Assembly: GCA_964600785.1 (NCBI GenBank)
Contig: CAZRKH010000120.1
Coordinates: 1-32,967, forward strand
Source of the DNA: M30B53 sp964600785
Lineage (GTDB): Bacteria > Planctomycetota > Planctomycetia > Pirellulales > UBA1268
Length of the DNA: 32,967 bases
Reading direction: 5' to 3'
How positions within the stretch are numbered: position 1 is the stretch's first letter; each line of letters starts with the position of its first letter. The position numbers were made by a program, and so were the translations under genes. Shown piece by piece: positions 6,803-16,297 of the stretch. Below the pieces are notes generated by a model, which worked only from the letters and a program-made list of their open reading frames with translations, was not told where the DNA came from and did no database searches.

Positions 6803-9319
6803 ATGCGGCCGCTGGTGTGCCTGCTTGTGGTCGGATCGTTGGCGGCGGGCAGGGTCGAGATCGCATCACTCGCGGCCGAGCCCACGGCCGACCCCGACTT
6901 CAACCGTGAGATCCGCCCTCTGCTCTCCCGCAACTGTTTCGCCTGCCACGGCCCCGACGAGCACGATCGCCAGGCAGACCTGCGGCTCGACGACCGTGAG
7001 GCGGCGGTCGACTACGGGGCGATCGTGCCCGGCAAGCCGGCGGAGAGCGAGATGATCGCCCGGATTCACGAGACCGATCCGGATCTGATCATGCCGCCCC
7101 CGGAGAGCCACCACACCCTCTCCGACGCGGAGAAGGAACTCCTCGAGCAGTGGATCGCCGGGGGCGCCGAGTATGCCCCCCACTGGGCATACGTCGCACC
7201 CCGTGCCCATCCCACGCCCGAGCCTCAAAGCGACCGCCGGGCGGAATCGTGGATCGACGCCTTTGTGCTCGATTCACTCAAAAAGCAGGGGCTTGCTCCG
7301 GCGTCCGACGCCGATCCGCTGACACTCCTGCGGCGGGCTTATTTCGACCTGACCGGGATGCCGCCCTCGCCTGAGGAGGTCGATCGCTACCTCGGCGACC
7401 CCTCGCCCGATCGCTACGAGCAGCTCGTCGAGCGGCTGCTCGCCTCGCCGCGGCATGCCGAGCGGATGGCCTCCTGGTGGCTCGACCTGGTCCGCTATGC
7501 CGACACGGTCGGCTACCACGGCGATCAGACCCACAACGCCTCGCCCTATCGCGACTGGGTGATCCACGCCTTCGCCGAAAACATGCCCTTCGATCGCTTC
7601 ACCGTGCTGCAGCTCGCCGGCGATCTGGTCGGGCCGGCGGACGGCGAGCACCCCGACGACCGCCTGCTCGCCGCCGCCTACAACCGCCTTTTGCAGACGT
7701 CGCACGAGGGCGGACTCCAGGTCAAGGAATACCGCGCCATCTACCAGGCCGACCGGATTCGCAGCGTGTCTGCGGTCTGGATGGGGGCGACGGTCGGCTG
7801 CGCGCAGTGCCACGACCACAAATACGACCCTTACACCGCCCGCGACTTCTATTCGCTCGGTGCCTTCTTCGCGGACATCGACGACGAGAAACATATGGGC
7901 CGAGGAGGCTTCGGCGGCGGCACCAACACCCTGCCAACGACGCGGTTTCCAGAAAAACGAGTGGTGAGCCCCTTCGATCGTGGCGAGGCGGCCCGTCTCG
8001 ACAGGCAGATCGAGCGGCTCGAGGAGTCGCTGCCGCCACCACCGCAGCCGAAGGTGGCCGCGGTGCCGACCTCATCAAAATCCTCCGGCGACACCGTCGG
8101 CAAGAAGGCCCCGGGCAAGGACGCGAAGGCCCCCCCGCCGGAGCCTCCGGAGGTGACTGCCCGGAGAGCGAAGCTCGCGTCGCTCCTGAAGCGGCGAAAG
8201 GCGATCGAGAGGCCGGTGATGGTCACCCAATCCCTCGACACGCCCCGCACCACTCGGATCCTGCCGCGGGGCAACTGGATGGACGATTCCGGCGAGCTGG
8301 TGGAACCGGCGGTGCCGGCCTTTCTCGGCGAGCTCGGCGAGATCGCCGTCGAGGGCCGGGCGACGAGGGCCGACCTGGCACGCTGGCTCGTGACGCCGGT
8401 GGAGCAGGGGGGCATGGGCGAGTTCACCGCGAGGGTGACCGCCAACCGCCTCTGGGCGGTGTTCTTCGGCCACGGTCTGTGTCGCAGCGTGGAAGACTTC
8501 GGCGGTCAGGGCGAGCCACCCGACCATCCGGAACTGCTCGACCGCCTGGCGATCGAACTGGTCGCCTCGGGCTGGGATGTCCGCGCGTTGATCCGCCAGA
8601 TCGTCACCAGCCATGCCTACCGCCAGTCCTCGTTCGCCGCCGCGGATGTCGAGGCTCGCGACCCGGAGAACCGATTGCTGGCCCGTCAGAGCCGCTGGCG
8701 ACTGCCGGCGGAACATGTCCGCGACACGCTGCTTTTCACCAGTGGCCTGCTCGTGGAACAGCTCGGGGGGCCAAGCGTGCGGCCCTACCAGCCGGCCGGC
8801 TACTACCGGCACCTCAATTTTCCAAAGCGTAAGTACACCGCCGACACAGATGCCCGCCAGTGGAGGCGGGGGCTCTACGTCCACTGGCAGCGGATGTTTC
8901 TCCACCCGCAGCTGGCGGCCTTCGATGCCCCCAGCCGCGAGGAGTGCACCGCCCGACGGCTCCCCTCCAACACCCCCAAGGCGGCGCTCGTGCTGCTCAA
9001 CGACCCAAGTTTTGTGGAGGCCGCCCGCAGCCTCGCGGGGCTTGCGATCCGCGAGGGAGGCTCCAGCGATCGCGGCCGGATCAGCTATCTCTGGCGGCGG
9101 ACGCTCTCGCGGGAACCCGACCAGACCGAACTGGAACTCGTCGAAGGCCTGCTCGCCCGCCGCCGCGAGGAATACACCGCCGATACTCCGGCCGCCAGCC
9201 AACTGCTCGCCGTCGGCGTCGCCCCGCTCGACGCGAGCCTGCCGCCCGCCGAACTGGCCGCCTGGACCGCCGTCACCCGCGCGGTCCTCAACCTGCACGA
9301 AGCGATCGCGAGGTATTGA
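6803..9319 (+). CDS. Planctomycete cytochrome C / DUF1549 / DUF1553 secreted protein
   Basis: An 838-aa exported protein of the planctomycete-specific PSCyt1-PSCyt2-PSD1 type. Seen: a signal peptide (MRPLVCLLVVGSLAAG, cleavage near AAEP), a c-type heme motif CFACH at residues 45-49 within FNREIRPLLSRNCFACHGPD, DUF1549 from about 140 to 345 ending with a second CAQCH motif at 333-337, a Pro/Lys-rich linker around 410-450 with no homology I recognise, and DUF1553 over about 520-790 (RADLARWLVTP, ANRLWAVFFGHG). The exact role is not established; in planctomycetes these proteins are numerous and often discussed with polysaccharide degradation. An open frame reaches back to 6524, but 6803 gives the signal peptide. 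The next gene, a DUF1501 protein, starts one base after the stop, the usual partner arrangement. Confidence 0.92.
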   Translation: MRPLVCLLVVGSLAAGRVEIASLAAEPTADPDFNREIRPLLSRNCFACHGPDEHDRQADLRLDDREAAVDYGAIVPGKPAESEMIARIHETDPDLIMPPPESHHTLSDAEKELLEQWIAGGAEYAPHWAYVAPRAHPTPEPQSDRRAESWIDAFVLDSLKKQGLAPASDADPLTLLRRAYFDLTGMPPSPEEVDRYLGDPSPDRYEQLVERLLASPRHAERMASWWLDLVRYADTVGYHGDQTHNASPYRDWVIHAFAENMPFDRFTVLQLAGDLVGPADGEHPDDRLLAAAYNRLLQTSHEGGLQVKEYRAIYQADRIRSVSAVWMGATVGCAQCHDHKYDPYTARDFYSLGAFFADIDDEKHMGRGGFGGGTNTLPTTRFPEKRVVSPFDRGEAARLDRQIERLEESLPPPPQPKVAAVPTSSKSSGDTVGKKAPGKDAKAPPPEPPEVTARRAKLASLLKRRKAIERPVMVTQSLDTPRTTRILPRGNWMDDSGELVEPAVPAFLGELGEIAVEGRATRADLARWLVTPVEQGGMGEFTARVTANRLWAVFFGHGLCRSVEDFGGQGEPPDHPELLDRLAIELVASGWDVRALIRQIVTSHAYRQSSFAAADVEARDPENRLLARQSRWRLPAEHVRDTLLFTSGLLVEQLGGPSVRPYQPAGYYRHLNFPKRKYTADTDARQWRRGLYVHWQRMFLHPQLAAFDAPSREECTARRLPSNTPKAALVLLNDPSFVEAARSLAGLAIREGGSSDRGRISYLWRRTLSREPDQTELELVEGLLARRREEYTADTPAASQLLAVGVAPLDASLPPAELAAWTAVTRAVLNLHEAIARY

Positions 9320-9320
9320 G

Positions 9321-10733
9321 ATGCACCACGACAATCCCCCCACGGGCCTCCACCGTCGCACCTTCCTGGGCCGGGCGGGCCTCTCGCTCGGCTCGGCGGC
9401 CCTCGGCGGCCTGCTGGCCCGCGACGGGCTGGCCACCGCGGTCGAGCCGCGGCACCATCCGGCGAAGGCGCAGCGTGTGATCTTCCTCTGCCTTGCCGGC
9501 GGCCCGAGCCACCTGGAAACCTTCGACTACAAGCCGACCCTCGCCCGGCTCGACGGCCAGCCGATGCCTGAGAGCGTGACGGCCGGGCAGCAACTGGCCC
9601 AATTGCAGGGCAAGCAGCTGATCTGCCTCGGCCCGCGGAAGCCCTTCCGCCCGCGGGCGCAGTGCGGGGCGATGGTCAGCGATCATTTCCCGCTCTTGGG
9701 CAGCCTGGCCGATCGCTACGCGATCATCCGCAGCATGGTCACCGAGCAGATCAATCACGATCCGGCCCACACCTTCATGAACTGCGGCACGATCCTCTCC
9801 GGCCGGCCGAGCATGGGTGCCTGGGTGACCTACGGCCTCGGCAGCGAAGCCGATGACCTGCCAGGCTTCATCGTGATGACCAGCAAGATGGGCCGAAACC
9901 CCCAGCCGATCGCCGCGAGGCAGTGGCACTCCGGCTTTCTGCCGGGGCAGTTCCAGGGAGTGGAGTTTGCCACCTCCGGCTCGCCGGTGCACTACGTCGC
10001 CAACCCTCCGGGCGTCTCGGCGGCCCACCAGCGGGATCTGATCCACACCCTCGGCGGCCTCGAGCGGCATCGCCTCGCGAGCCTGGCCGATCCCGAGATC
10101 GACGTCCGCATCCGGCAATACGAACTCGCCTTCCGGATGCAGGCCAGCGTGCCTGCCTTGGCCGACCTGTCGGGAGAAACCGCCGAAACCCTCGCCCTCT
10201 ACGGGGCCAAGCCGGGCCATGCCACCGTCGGCACCAACTGCCTGATGGCCCGTCGGCTGGTGGAACGCGGCGTGCGGTTCGTGCACCTCTACCACAGCGA
10301 CTGGGACCACCACAGCGGTATCGACGACTACATGGCCGGCATCTGTCCGCCTACCGACCGGGCGGCGGCCGGCCTCCTGATCGACCTCGAACGGCGTGGC
10401 CTGCTCGAGGAGACACTGGTGGTGATCGGCGGCGAGTTCGGCCGCACACCGATGGGTCAGGGGAAGGGCAAGAGCATCGGCCGCGACCACCACATCAAGG
10501 GCTTCAGCATGCTCCTGGCGGGAGGCGGGATCCGTGGCGGCCTGACCCATGGTGCGACCGATGAGTTCGGCTACAACGCGGTGGACAACGTGGTGCACGT
10601 CCGCGACCTGCATGCCACGATGCTGCACCTGCTGGGCATCGACCATGCCCGCTTCAGCGTGCCCTACCAGGGTCTCGATACGAAGCTCACCGGCGTGGAG
10701 CCGGCACGGGTGGTTCGCGAACTGCTCAGTTGA
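9321..10733 (+). CDS. DUF1501 domain protein, Tat-exported
   Basis: A 470-aa protein with a twin-arginine signal (HRRTFLGRAGLSLGSAALGG at the N-terminus) followed by the DUF1501 fold, which is related to alkaline-phosphatase/sulfatase-type enzymes. Seen motifs: FLCLAGGPSHLETFDYKP, RSMVTEQINHDPAHTFMNCG, a His/Asp-rich stretch HSDWDHHSGI, and GGEFGRTP followed by GRDHH near the C-terminus; these His/Asp residues are probable metal ligands. ATG at 9321 follows the previous stop by one base, so the two are almost certainly co-transcribed and work together in the periplasm or outside. The substrate is unknown. Length and order are typical for the family. Confidence 0.93.
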   Translation: MHHDNPPTGLHRRTFLGRAGLSLGSAALGGLLARDGLATAVEPRHHPAKAQRVIFLCLAGGPSHLETFDYKPTLARLDGQPMPESVTAGQQLAQLQGKQLICLGPRKPFRPRAQCGAMVSDHFPLLGSLADRYAIIRSMVTEQINHDPAHTFMNCGTILSGRPSMGAWVTYGLGSEADDLPGFIVMTSKMGRNPQPIAARQWHSGFLPGQFQGVEFATSGSPVHYVANPPGVSAAHQRDLIHTLGGLERHRLASLADPEIDVRIRQYELAFRMQASVPALADLSGETAETLALYGAKPGHATVGTNCLMARRLVERGVRFVHLYHSDWDHHSGIDDYMAGICPPTDRAAAGLLIDLERRGLLEETLVVIGGEFGRTPMGQGKGKSIGRDHHIKGFSMLLAGGGIRGGLTHGATDEFGYNAVDNVVHVRDLHATMLHLLGIDHARFSVPYQGLDTKLTGVEPARVVRELLS

Positions 10734-10807
10734 CTGCTCCCCAGTCTGCTCCCCGGTCTGCCGGCAGATGGTTGTGGAGCCGGCGCTGATCGGGCTATCC
10801 TCCTGCC

Positions 10808-12079
10808 GTGCTCAACTTCCTCCGCGAGAATCTCCGCTGGCTTGCTGCCGGCTTTCTTCTGACCTTCGCCTCGGCTGCCGGACAGACCTGGTTCATTTCG
10901 CTCTCCGCCACCGAGATCAAGCGGGAGTACCACCTCTCCGACGGTGGCTGGGGGCTGCTCTACACGCTGGCAACTCTCGCCTCGGCCGCCATGATCTTCT
11001 GGCAGGGGTCGGTGGTCGATCGATTCTCGCCACGGCTGGTGACACTCGCCACCGCCTTGGGTTTCGCCACCGCGGCAGCGGGCATGGCGGCCGCTGACTC
11101 GGTCTGGCTGCTGGGGCTGTCGGTGTTCCTGCTGCGGTTGTGCGGTCAGGGCATGCTGGGCCACATCGCCATGACCGCAATCGGACGCTGGTTCTTCGCC
11201 CGGCGGGGTACGGCCGTGGCGATCGCGGGTTTGGGGTATCCAGCCAGCGAGATTCTCCTCGCGGCACCCGCCGTCGTGGCAATCAACGCCCTGGGCTGGC
11301 GGTGGCTGTGGGCGGTGACGGCGGGCCTGCTCTTGGGCATCGGGCCGCTGATCGGCTGGCTGCTCGTCGGCAGCCGCACCCCGCAGGGATCGGCCGACTC
11401 GCGCGAGCAGCCCGGTCTCGAGGGCCGGCAATGGCAGCGGCATGAGGCGATTCGGCACTGGCTGCTACCAGCCCTGCTGCCGACATTGCTGACGCCGGGC
11501 TTCATGGGCACGGTGCTCTTTTTTCATCAGACCGACATCGCCGCCGTCAAGGGCTGGAGCATGGTGGCGATGGCGCCGGGTTTCACCTGCTTTGCCACGG
11601 CGGGCGTGATTGCTTCTTTCATGACGGGCTGGGCGGTCGACCGCTTCGGTGGCCAAAGGCTGCTGCCGCTGCTGCTGCTTCCCGTCGGTGGCGGCATGGC
11701 GGTCATCTCGTCGGCGAGCCGGATCAGCGGCTGGTATTTCGCCCTCGCCATGGTGGGCATCACGATGGGCATGGCCAGCGGCCTGTGGGGGGCATTTCTG
11801 CCGACACTCTACGGCACCAGGCATTTGGGCGCCATTCGCGGACTCTCGACCACGATCATGGTCTTTTCCACCGCACTCGGACCGGGGCTGACGGGCCTCC
11901 TCATCGACCGCGGGATTGAATTCCCGACCCAGTGCCGAGGCCTGGCTGCCTGGTGCTTCACGGTCTCTGCCGGATCAATCCTGATTCAAAGGCGGCTGAC
12001 TCGTGAGTTGGCTCGGCCGATCTGGGCCGCTCACGAATCACCATCGCCGCTCCGGCCGCCGCCGCCGCGGCACCGGTGA
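10808..12079 (+). CDS. MFS transporter
   Basis: A 423-aa integral membrane protein of the major facilitator superfamily. Twelve hydrophobic segments are discernible, with a typical cytoplasmic loop (VVDRFSPRLV) after the second segment, an RGTAVAIAGLGYPASE stretch in the fourth-fifth region, and a repeat of the loop motif in the second half (GWAVDRFGGQRLLPLL). Substrate not predictable. The start is GTG at 10808; the ribosome site is weak. The last 40 residues are Arg/Pro-rich and lie in a 122-base overlap with the convergent ABC permease gene, so the true end may be functionally unimportant. The 74 bases before it contain short CTGCTCCCC repeats. It is probably transcribed separately from the DUF1501 gene. 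Confidence 0.86.
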   Translation: MLNFLRENLRWLAAGFLLTFASAAGQTWFISLSATEIKREYHLSDGGWGLLYTLATLASAAMIFWQGSVVDRFSPRLVTLATALGFATAAAGMAAADSVWLLGLSVFLLRLCGQGMLGHIAMTAIGRWFFARRGTAVAIAGLGYPASEILLAAPAVVAINALGWRWLWAVTAGLLLGIGPLIGWLLVGSRTPQGSADSREQPGLEGRQWQRHEAIRHWLLPALLPTLLTPGFMGTVLFFHQTDIAAVKGWSMVAMAPGFTCFATAGVIASFMTGWAVDRFGGQRLLPLLLLPVGGGMAVISSASRISGWYFALAMVGITMGMASGLWGAFLPTLYGTRHLGAIRGLSTTIMVFSTALGPGLTGLLIDRGIEFPTQCRGLAAWCFTVSAGSILIQRRLTRELARPIWAAHESPSPLRPPPPRHR

Positions 12080-14096
12080 GTGCCAGCCAGAGAGGATTCG
12101 CCTCGAGTCCGCCGGCTGGCGTGCCGGAGAGCTGCACGACCACCAGCGGCATCGCGTTGTGCACCGCGTGGCACACGATTCCCGGCAGGATCGAGCCGCT
12201 TCGGACTGCCAGCCAGCCAAGCACCAGCCCCACCAGGAAGGTTGTCGGCATCCGTTCGGGCAACAGGTGCACCACCGCAAAGGCAGCCGCCTGCAGCACC
12301 ACCGCCGCTGCCAGCCTGCCGCGACCGGGCCGCCCACCGGCAAGCCCCGAGAGCATCCAGCCCCGGAAGAGAGGCTCCTCGCAGCAGGCCGGCAGCACCG
12401 CCACCAGCAGCAACGCAAGCCAAACCGGCAGGCTCTCGAGCAACCCCACCAGCCGTCCGGCAAGCTCCTCGGCGGCCGGCGAAGGACTCTCTCCCACAAT
12501 CTGGCCGATCGCCACCGCCCCCAGCAGGAACAGGCCGGCTCCCAGCAGGGCCGCACCGCCGAAGGTCAGCCAGCCCCGGCTCCGTGGCCAGCGGAGCCGG
12601 AACGTGCGGGCCAGATCGACCCGCTGCCAGCTCGCGACGATCACCAGCGGCAGAACCATCGAGAGCAACTGCTGCAGCGGCAGCGACCATGCGAGGTTCG
12701 CCGGCAGCAGTCCCTGGGCGTACCAGATTCCCGCCAGGCCCAGTATGGCGGGAAAGACCGCCTCCAGCGGCGTGGGCAGCAGGCGGGCAGCCGGCCGCCG
12801 CCAGATGCCCGCCGCCGCATCAGGACCGCGAAAGAGCAGCTCTTCATCGGCGAGCGCCGCGGTGGCCCCACGCAGGGCGAGCCAACTCGAGGCCGCCGCC
12901 GAGAGCAGCGTGACCAGCAGCGGACCGGCCACCGACGCCCCACCGATCGCGTCACGGGCCACGAGCACCTGCCCGGTGATCGGCACCGCCGCCAGCAACA
13001 GCCCGCCCGGCCCGTCGGTGCTCACGCCCGGCAGGAGGGCGACCGCCGAGAGCACGCTCACCGCGAGCATCACCGTGGTCAGCGCGTGCTGGGCCTCTTT
13101 GAGGCTCCGCACCACCGAGGTGATCGCCAGGCAGGCGGCACTGGCCACCGCTGCCATCGCCACCTGAGTCACCACCACCAGGCCCGCGGTCGCCACCGTC
13201 GGCATCCCCGAGACAACTCCCGCCAGCGGAGGCGGCAGGGCCCGCAGGCCCACCGCGACGGTAACACCCAGTGCCAGCAGGTTGGCCGCGAGTGTCGCCA
13301 GGGTCACTCCCAGCACGGCGAGGTATTTGCCCCGCACGATCTCGCCGAGACTGCAGGGAGCCAGCAGGAGCGTCTCGATCGTGCCCCGCTCCTTTTCGCC
13401 GGCAAAGGCATCGGCCGCCGGATGGAAGGCCCCGGTGACTGTCAAAAGCGCGAGGATCACCAGCAGGCTGCCGCTGATCGTGGTCAGGATCGTGTCGAGT
13501 TCGACGCCGGGAGCCGGCGGCAATCCGCCCCCGAGAGAAATCCCCAGCGGATCAACGAGCGAGGCGTTCAGGCCGAGTCGGGCCAGCCGCTGGCCACGGA
13601 TCGCCCTGGCCACCGCGGCGAAGACCACCCGCAAGTGCTCGATCTTCTCCGCAGCCACCGGCTCTTCCGCCGGGCCGTAGACCTCGAGCTCGACATGCCC
13701 CTCGCCGGCCAGCATCTGCTCGCTGCCCGCCGGCACCCGCACCAGGCAGTCGGCGGTGGTTTCCGCCGGACGCTTGCCGGCAACCATCACCATCAGCCGG
13801 GCGGGCCAGCCCGGCTCGTCGCCGGCCTCCGCCTCCGCCGCGGCAATCCGTGCCGCCAAGGGCTCGGCATCCTGGCCGAACAGCAGGATCGACAGCGGCA
13901 CCGCCTGCTCGCGGCGGTCAAGTTCCTCGATCGCTCCGCGGATGCCCAGGACCGTGGCCAGGGCCACGATCGGGTACGCCACCAGCGGCAGCAGAAAGGT
14001 GATAAACACCGTCCTTCTGTCGCGGGCAAACTCGAGCAGGTCGCGGGCGGCGATCGCCAGCACCCCCGGCACGACACGATTGTCCCCATCGCTCAT
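11958..14096 (-). CDS. ABC-2 type permease fused to CPBP intramembrane protease domain
   Basis: A 712-aa fusion. Residues 1-400 resemble the NatB/ABC-2 permease class: one N-terminal membrane segment (about 29-52), a large extracytoplasmic domain (about 60-200), then several membrane spans with the AGEKERGTIETLLLAP amphipathic signature at 232-247. After a linker, residues 450-700 form a CPBP (Abi/Rce1-type) domain with all expected motifs: E573-E574 and R578 in CCEEPLFRGW, H610 in FAVVHLL, and H643/N647 in HAVHNA. The protein probably exports a substrate with the adjacent ATPase, while the CPBP part could be a protease; this division of labour is inference. The ATG overlaps the ATPase stop by four bases. 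The 3' end overlaps the convergent MFS gene by 122 bases. Confidence 0.88.
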   Translation of the reverse strand: MSDGDNRVVPGVLAIAARDLLEFARDRRTVFITFLLPLVAYPIVALATVLGIRGAIEELDRREQAVPLSILLFGQDAEPLAARIAAAEAEAGDEPGWPARLMVMVAGKRPAETTADCLVRVPAGSEQMLAGEGHVELEVYGPAEEPVAAEKIEHLRVVFAAVARAIRGQRLARLGLNASLVDPLGISLGGGLPPAPGVELDTILTTISGSLLVILALLTVTGAFHPAADAFAGEKERGTIETLLLAPCSLGEIVRGKYLAVLGVTLATLAANLLALGVTVAVGLRALPPPLAGVVSGMPTVATAGLVVVTQVAMAAVASAACLAITSVVRSLKEAQHALTTVMLAVSVLSAVALLPGVSTDGPGGLLLAAVPITGQVLVARDAIGGASVAGPLLVTLLSAAASSWLALRGATAALADEELLFRGPDAAAGIWRRPAARLLPTPLEAVFPAILGLAGIWYAQGLLPANLAWSLPLQQLLSMVLPLVIVASWQRVDLARTFRLRWPRSRGWLTFGGAALLGAGLFLLGAVAIGQIVGESPSPAAEELAGRLVGLLESLPVWLALLLVAVLPACCEEPLFRGWMLSGLAGGRPGRGRLAAAVVLQAAAFAVVHLLPERMPTTFLVGLVLGWLAVRSGSILPGIVCHAVHNAMPLVVVQLSGTPAGGLEANPLWLALTGAAAAAAGAAMVIRERPRSAEPTHESAAFESGLIRQRP

Positions 14097-14830
14097 TCAC
14101 CAACCGCCGTGAAGAAGGCGTCCTCCAGGCTGCCGCCGGAGGCGAGCAGGGTCTCGCGGTCCGTCGAGGCCACGATTCGGCCCTCGTGGATGATCACGAA
14201 CCGGTCGCACCGCGGCTCGATTTCGTGCAGCCGATGGGTGGAGATCAGGATCGCACGTCCCTCGCCCCGCAGCCGTTCGAGCAGGTCGAGCAGTTCGCGG
14301 GCCCCGAGCAGGTCGAGGGACGAGGTCGGCTCGTCAAGCACGAGCACCGGTGGGTCGTGCACCAACGCCCTGGCCAAGGAGACCCGCTGCCGCTGCCCGC
14401 TCGAGAGCCGGCCACAGGGCCTGTCGATGAAGGCTCCCATGTCGAGCGCCTCGACGAGCCGCGCCGCCGAGTCCCGCAGCAGGCCGGCCGGGATGCCGTG
14501 CAGGCGGCCGTAGGCCAGCAGCGTCTCGAGGCCCGAGAGCCTGTCAGGCACCCCGGTGCCAGCCGAGACGTAGCCCACGCGGCGACGCACCTCGATCGGT
14601 GACCGGCGGATGTCGAGTCCCTCGATCCTCGCGGTGCCGGCGGTCGGCGCGAGAAGCGTGGTCAGCAGCCGCAGGAGGGTGGTTTTGCCGGCGCCGTTGC
14701 CGCCGAGCAGGCCAACCGTCTCGCCGCGGGCGACCGCAAACGACACCCCGTCGACCGCCCGCACCACCCGGCCGTCGGTGGAGCGGTAGTGCTTGACGAG
14801 TTCTTCCGCTTCGATGGCCGCCTGCTGCAT
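14093..14830 (-). CDS. ABC transporter ATP-binding protein, NatA-like
   Basis: A 245-aa ATPase subunit. Walker A GGNGAGKT at residues 43-50, signature LSSGQ at 142-146, Walker B LVLDE at 163-167 and switch histidine H199 in LISTHR are all present. The region after Walker A (VGYVSAGTGVPDRLSGLETL) lacks the usual Q-loop glutamine and instead looks like the sodium-extrusion NatA subgroup. A strong ribosome site GGGAGGGGG lies 7 bases before the ATG at 14830. The stop overlaps the permease ATG (ATGA), so ATPase and permease are coupled. It follows frr by 47 bases, which suggests read-through from the translation-factor operon. Confidence 0.94.
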   Translation of the reverse strand: MQQAAIEAEELVKHYRSTDGRVVRAVDGVSFAVARGETVGLLGGNGAGKTTLLRLLTTLLAPTAGTARIEGLDIRRSPIEVRRRVGYVSAGTGVPDRLSGLETLLAYGRLHGIPAGLLRDSAARLVEALDMGAFIDRPCGRLSSGQRQRVSLARALVHDPPVLVLDEPTSSLDLLGARELLDLLERLRGEGRAILISTHRLHEIEPRCDRFVIIHEGRIVASTDRETLLASGGSLEDAFFTAVGE

Positions 14831-14877
14831 GGCGAAGCCCCCTCCCGATGTGACGGGGAACGACGGCCCCGGGGGAA

Positions 14878-15438
14878 CTACTCCTCCATCACCTCGGCCT
14901 CCTTGGCCTTGGCGAGGTCGCCCACGGCCGCCTCAAACTTCTTGGTCAGCTCCTGCACGTCGTCCTTGGCCTTGGAGCAGTCGTCCTCGGTCATGTCGCC
15001 ATCCGACTTCTCGCCATCGGCGGCCTTGTTGGCATCGCGGCGGACGCTGCGGATCGAAACCCGCGCCTCCTCGGCAAGTTCCTTGATGCGGGCGGTCATC
15101 TTGCGGCGCACGTCGGTCGAAAGCGGAGGAATCGTGAGCCGGATCAATCGGCCGTCACTCTGGGGATTGAGCCCCAGATCACTGGCGTGCAACGCCTTTT
15201 CGATCTCCTTGATGGTGCCGGGGTCGAAGGGGCGAACGACGATCTGGTTGGGCTCCGGCGCCCCCACGTTGGCCAGGGCCTTGATCGGGGTGGGGGATCC
15301 GTAGACCTCGACCTTCAGGGAATCGACGAGACCGGGATTGGCCCGGCCGGTGCGAATCCCGGTCAGGGCGTGCCGGAAGACCTCGACCGCCTTCTCCATT
15401 CGTTCCTCGGCGTCGAGCAGGATCTCGTCGGTGGGCAT
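14878..15438 (-). CDS. frr: Ribosome recycling factor
   Basis: A 186-aa cytoplasmic protein that, with EF-G, splits the post-termination ribosome. The family core is clear: residues 1-30 (ERMEKAVEVFRHALTGIRTGRAN), the central PFDPGTIKEIEKALHASDLGLNP segment, and the C-terminal SIRSVRRDANK helix with the closing EEVMEE-like end. The length equals the usual 185. The frame is open further upstream, but ATG at 15438 with GGGAGG nine bases before it gives the standard N-terminus. Order rpsB-tsf-pyrH-frr is the classic bacterial arrangement. The loop after RRDANK carries an acidic/Lys stretch (EKSDGDMTEDD), ordinary for the family. Confidence 0.97.
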   Translation of the reverse strand: MPTDEILLDAEERMEKAVEVFRHALTGIRTGRANPGLVDSLKVEVYGSPTPIKALANVGAPEPNQIVVRPFDPGTIKEIEKALHASDLGLNPQSDGRLIRLTIPPLSTDVRRKMTARIKELAEEARVSIRSVRRDANKAADGEKSDGDMTEDDCSKAKDDVQELTKKFEAAVGDLAKAKEAEVMEE

Positions 15439-15541
15439 CAGCAACAGCCTCCCAGGGGATTCAGGCGTGAAAAGCGGCTGAGCCCGGCGGCATCCGCCCG
15501 CGATCCAGCCCGCTGATTCTCGCAGCCACCGAGTGCGGGCA

Positions 15542-16294
15542 TCAAGCCTCGGCCGCTTTTTCACCGATCCCGCGTGTGGCCACCAGCGTGCCGATCCGCT
15601 CTCCAGCCACCGCCCGCTCGATATTGCCGTCGGTGCGATAGTTGAACACGAGGATCGGCATGGCATGCTCCATGCACTGCGAGATGGCCGTCGCATCCAT
15701 CACCCGCAGGCCCTGCTCGTGGACCTGCTGGTAGGTGAGGTTGCGGTAGAGCATCGCGTGGGGGTTCTTCTCGGGGTCATCGGAATAGACCCCGTCGACC
15801 CTCGTCGCCTTGAGCAGGATGTCGGCCTCGAGTTCGAGAGCCCGCTGGGCCGCCGCCGTGTCGGTGGTCACGAAGGGGCTCCCGGTGCCCGCGGCGATGA
15901 TCACGATCCGACCTTTTTCCAGGTGCCGGTTGGCCCGGCGGCGAATGTAGGGCTCAGCCACCCCGTCCATCCTGATCGCGGTCATCAGCCGCGTCTGGGC
16001 CCCGAGGCTCTCCAGGGCGTCCTGCAGGGCCAGGCCGTTGATCACCGTGGCAAGCATGCCCATGTAGTGGGCCGTGGCCTCCTGGACCGCCGTGTTGCCG
16101 GCGGTGAAGGAGGCCCCGCGGAGGATGTTGCCCCCGCCGATCACCACCGCCACCTGCACGCCCCGGGAGGCGGCACGCACGGTCTGGCTGGCAATGTGCA
16201 CCACCTCGTCCATCGAGATGCCCCGCTCGCCGGCGCGGGCGAAACTCTCTCCGGAGAGCTTGAGGAGGACGCGGCGATAGGGGGTCGATGTCAT
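15542..16294 (-). CDS. pyrH: UMP kinase
   Basis: A 250-aa amino-acid-kinase-fold enzyme that phosphorylates UMP to UDP. Seen: RVLLKLSGESFA near the N-terminus (ATP phosphate loop), VVIGGGNILRG at residues 53-63, the UMP/effector region with TAIRMDGVAEPYIRRRANRHLEKGRIVIIAAGTGSPFVTTDTAAAQRA, KATRVDGVYSDDPEKNP, and the GER-IGT C-terminal strand. The ATG at 16294 is four bases after the end of tsf, so the two are co-transcribed and probably coupled. Length is a few residues above the usual 240, from a short Ala/Glu-rich tail. Confidence 0.97.
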   Translation of the reverse strand: MTSTPYRRVLLKLSGESFARAGERGISMDEVVHIASQTVRAASRGVQVAVVIGGGNILRGASFTAGNTAVQEATAHYMGMLATVINGLALQDALESLGAQTRLMTAIRMDGVAEPYIRRRANRHLEKGRIVIIAAGTGSPFVTTDTAAAQRALELEADILLKATRVDGVYSDDPEKNPHAMLYRNLTYQQVHEQGLRVMDATAISQCMEHAMPILVFNYRTDGNIERAVAGERIGTLVATRGIGEKAAEA

Positions 16295-16297
16295 CGC

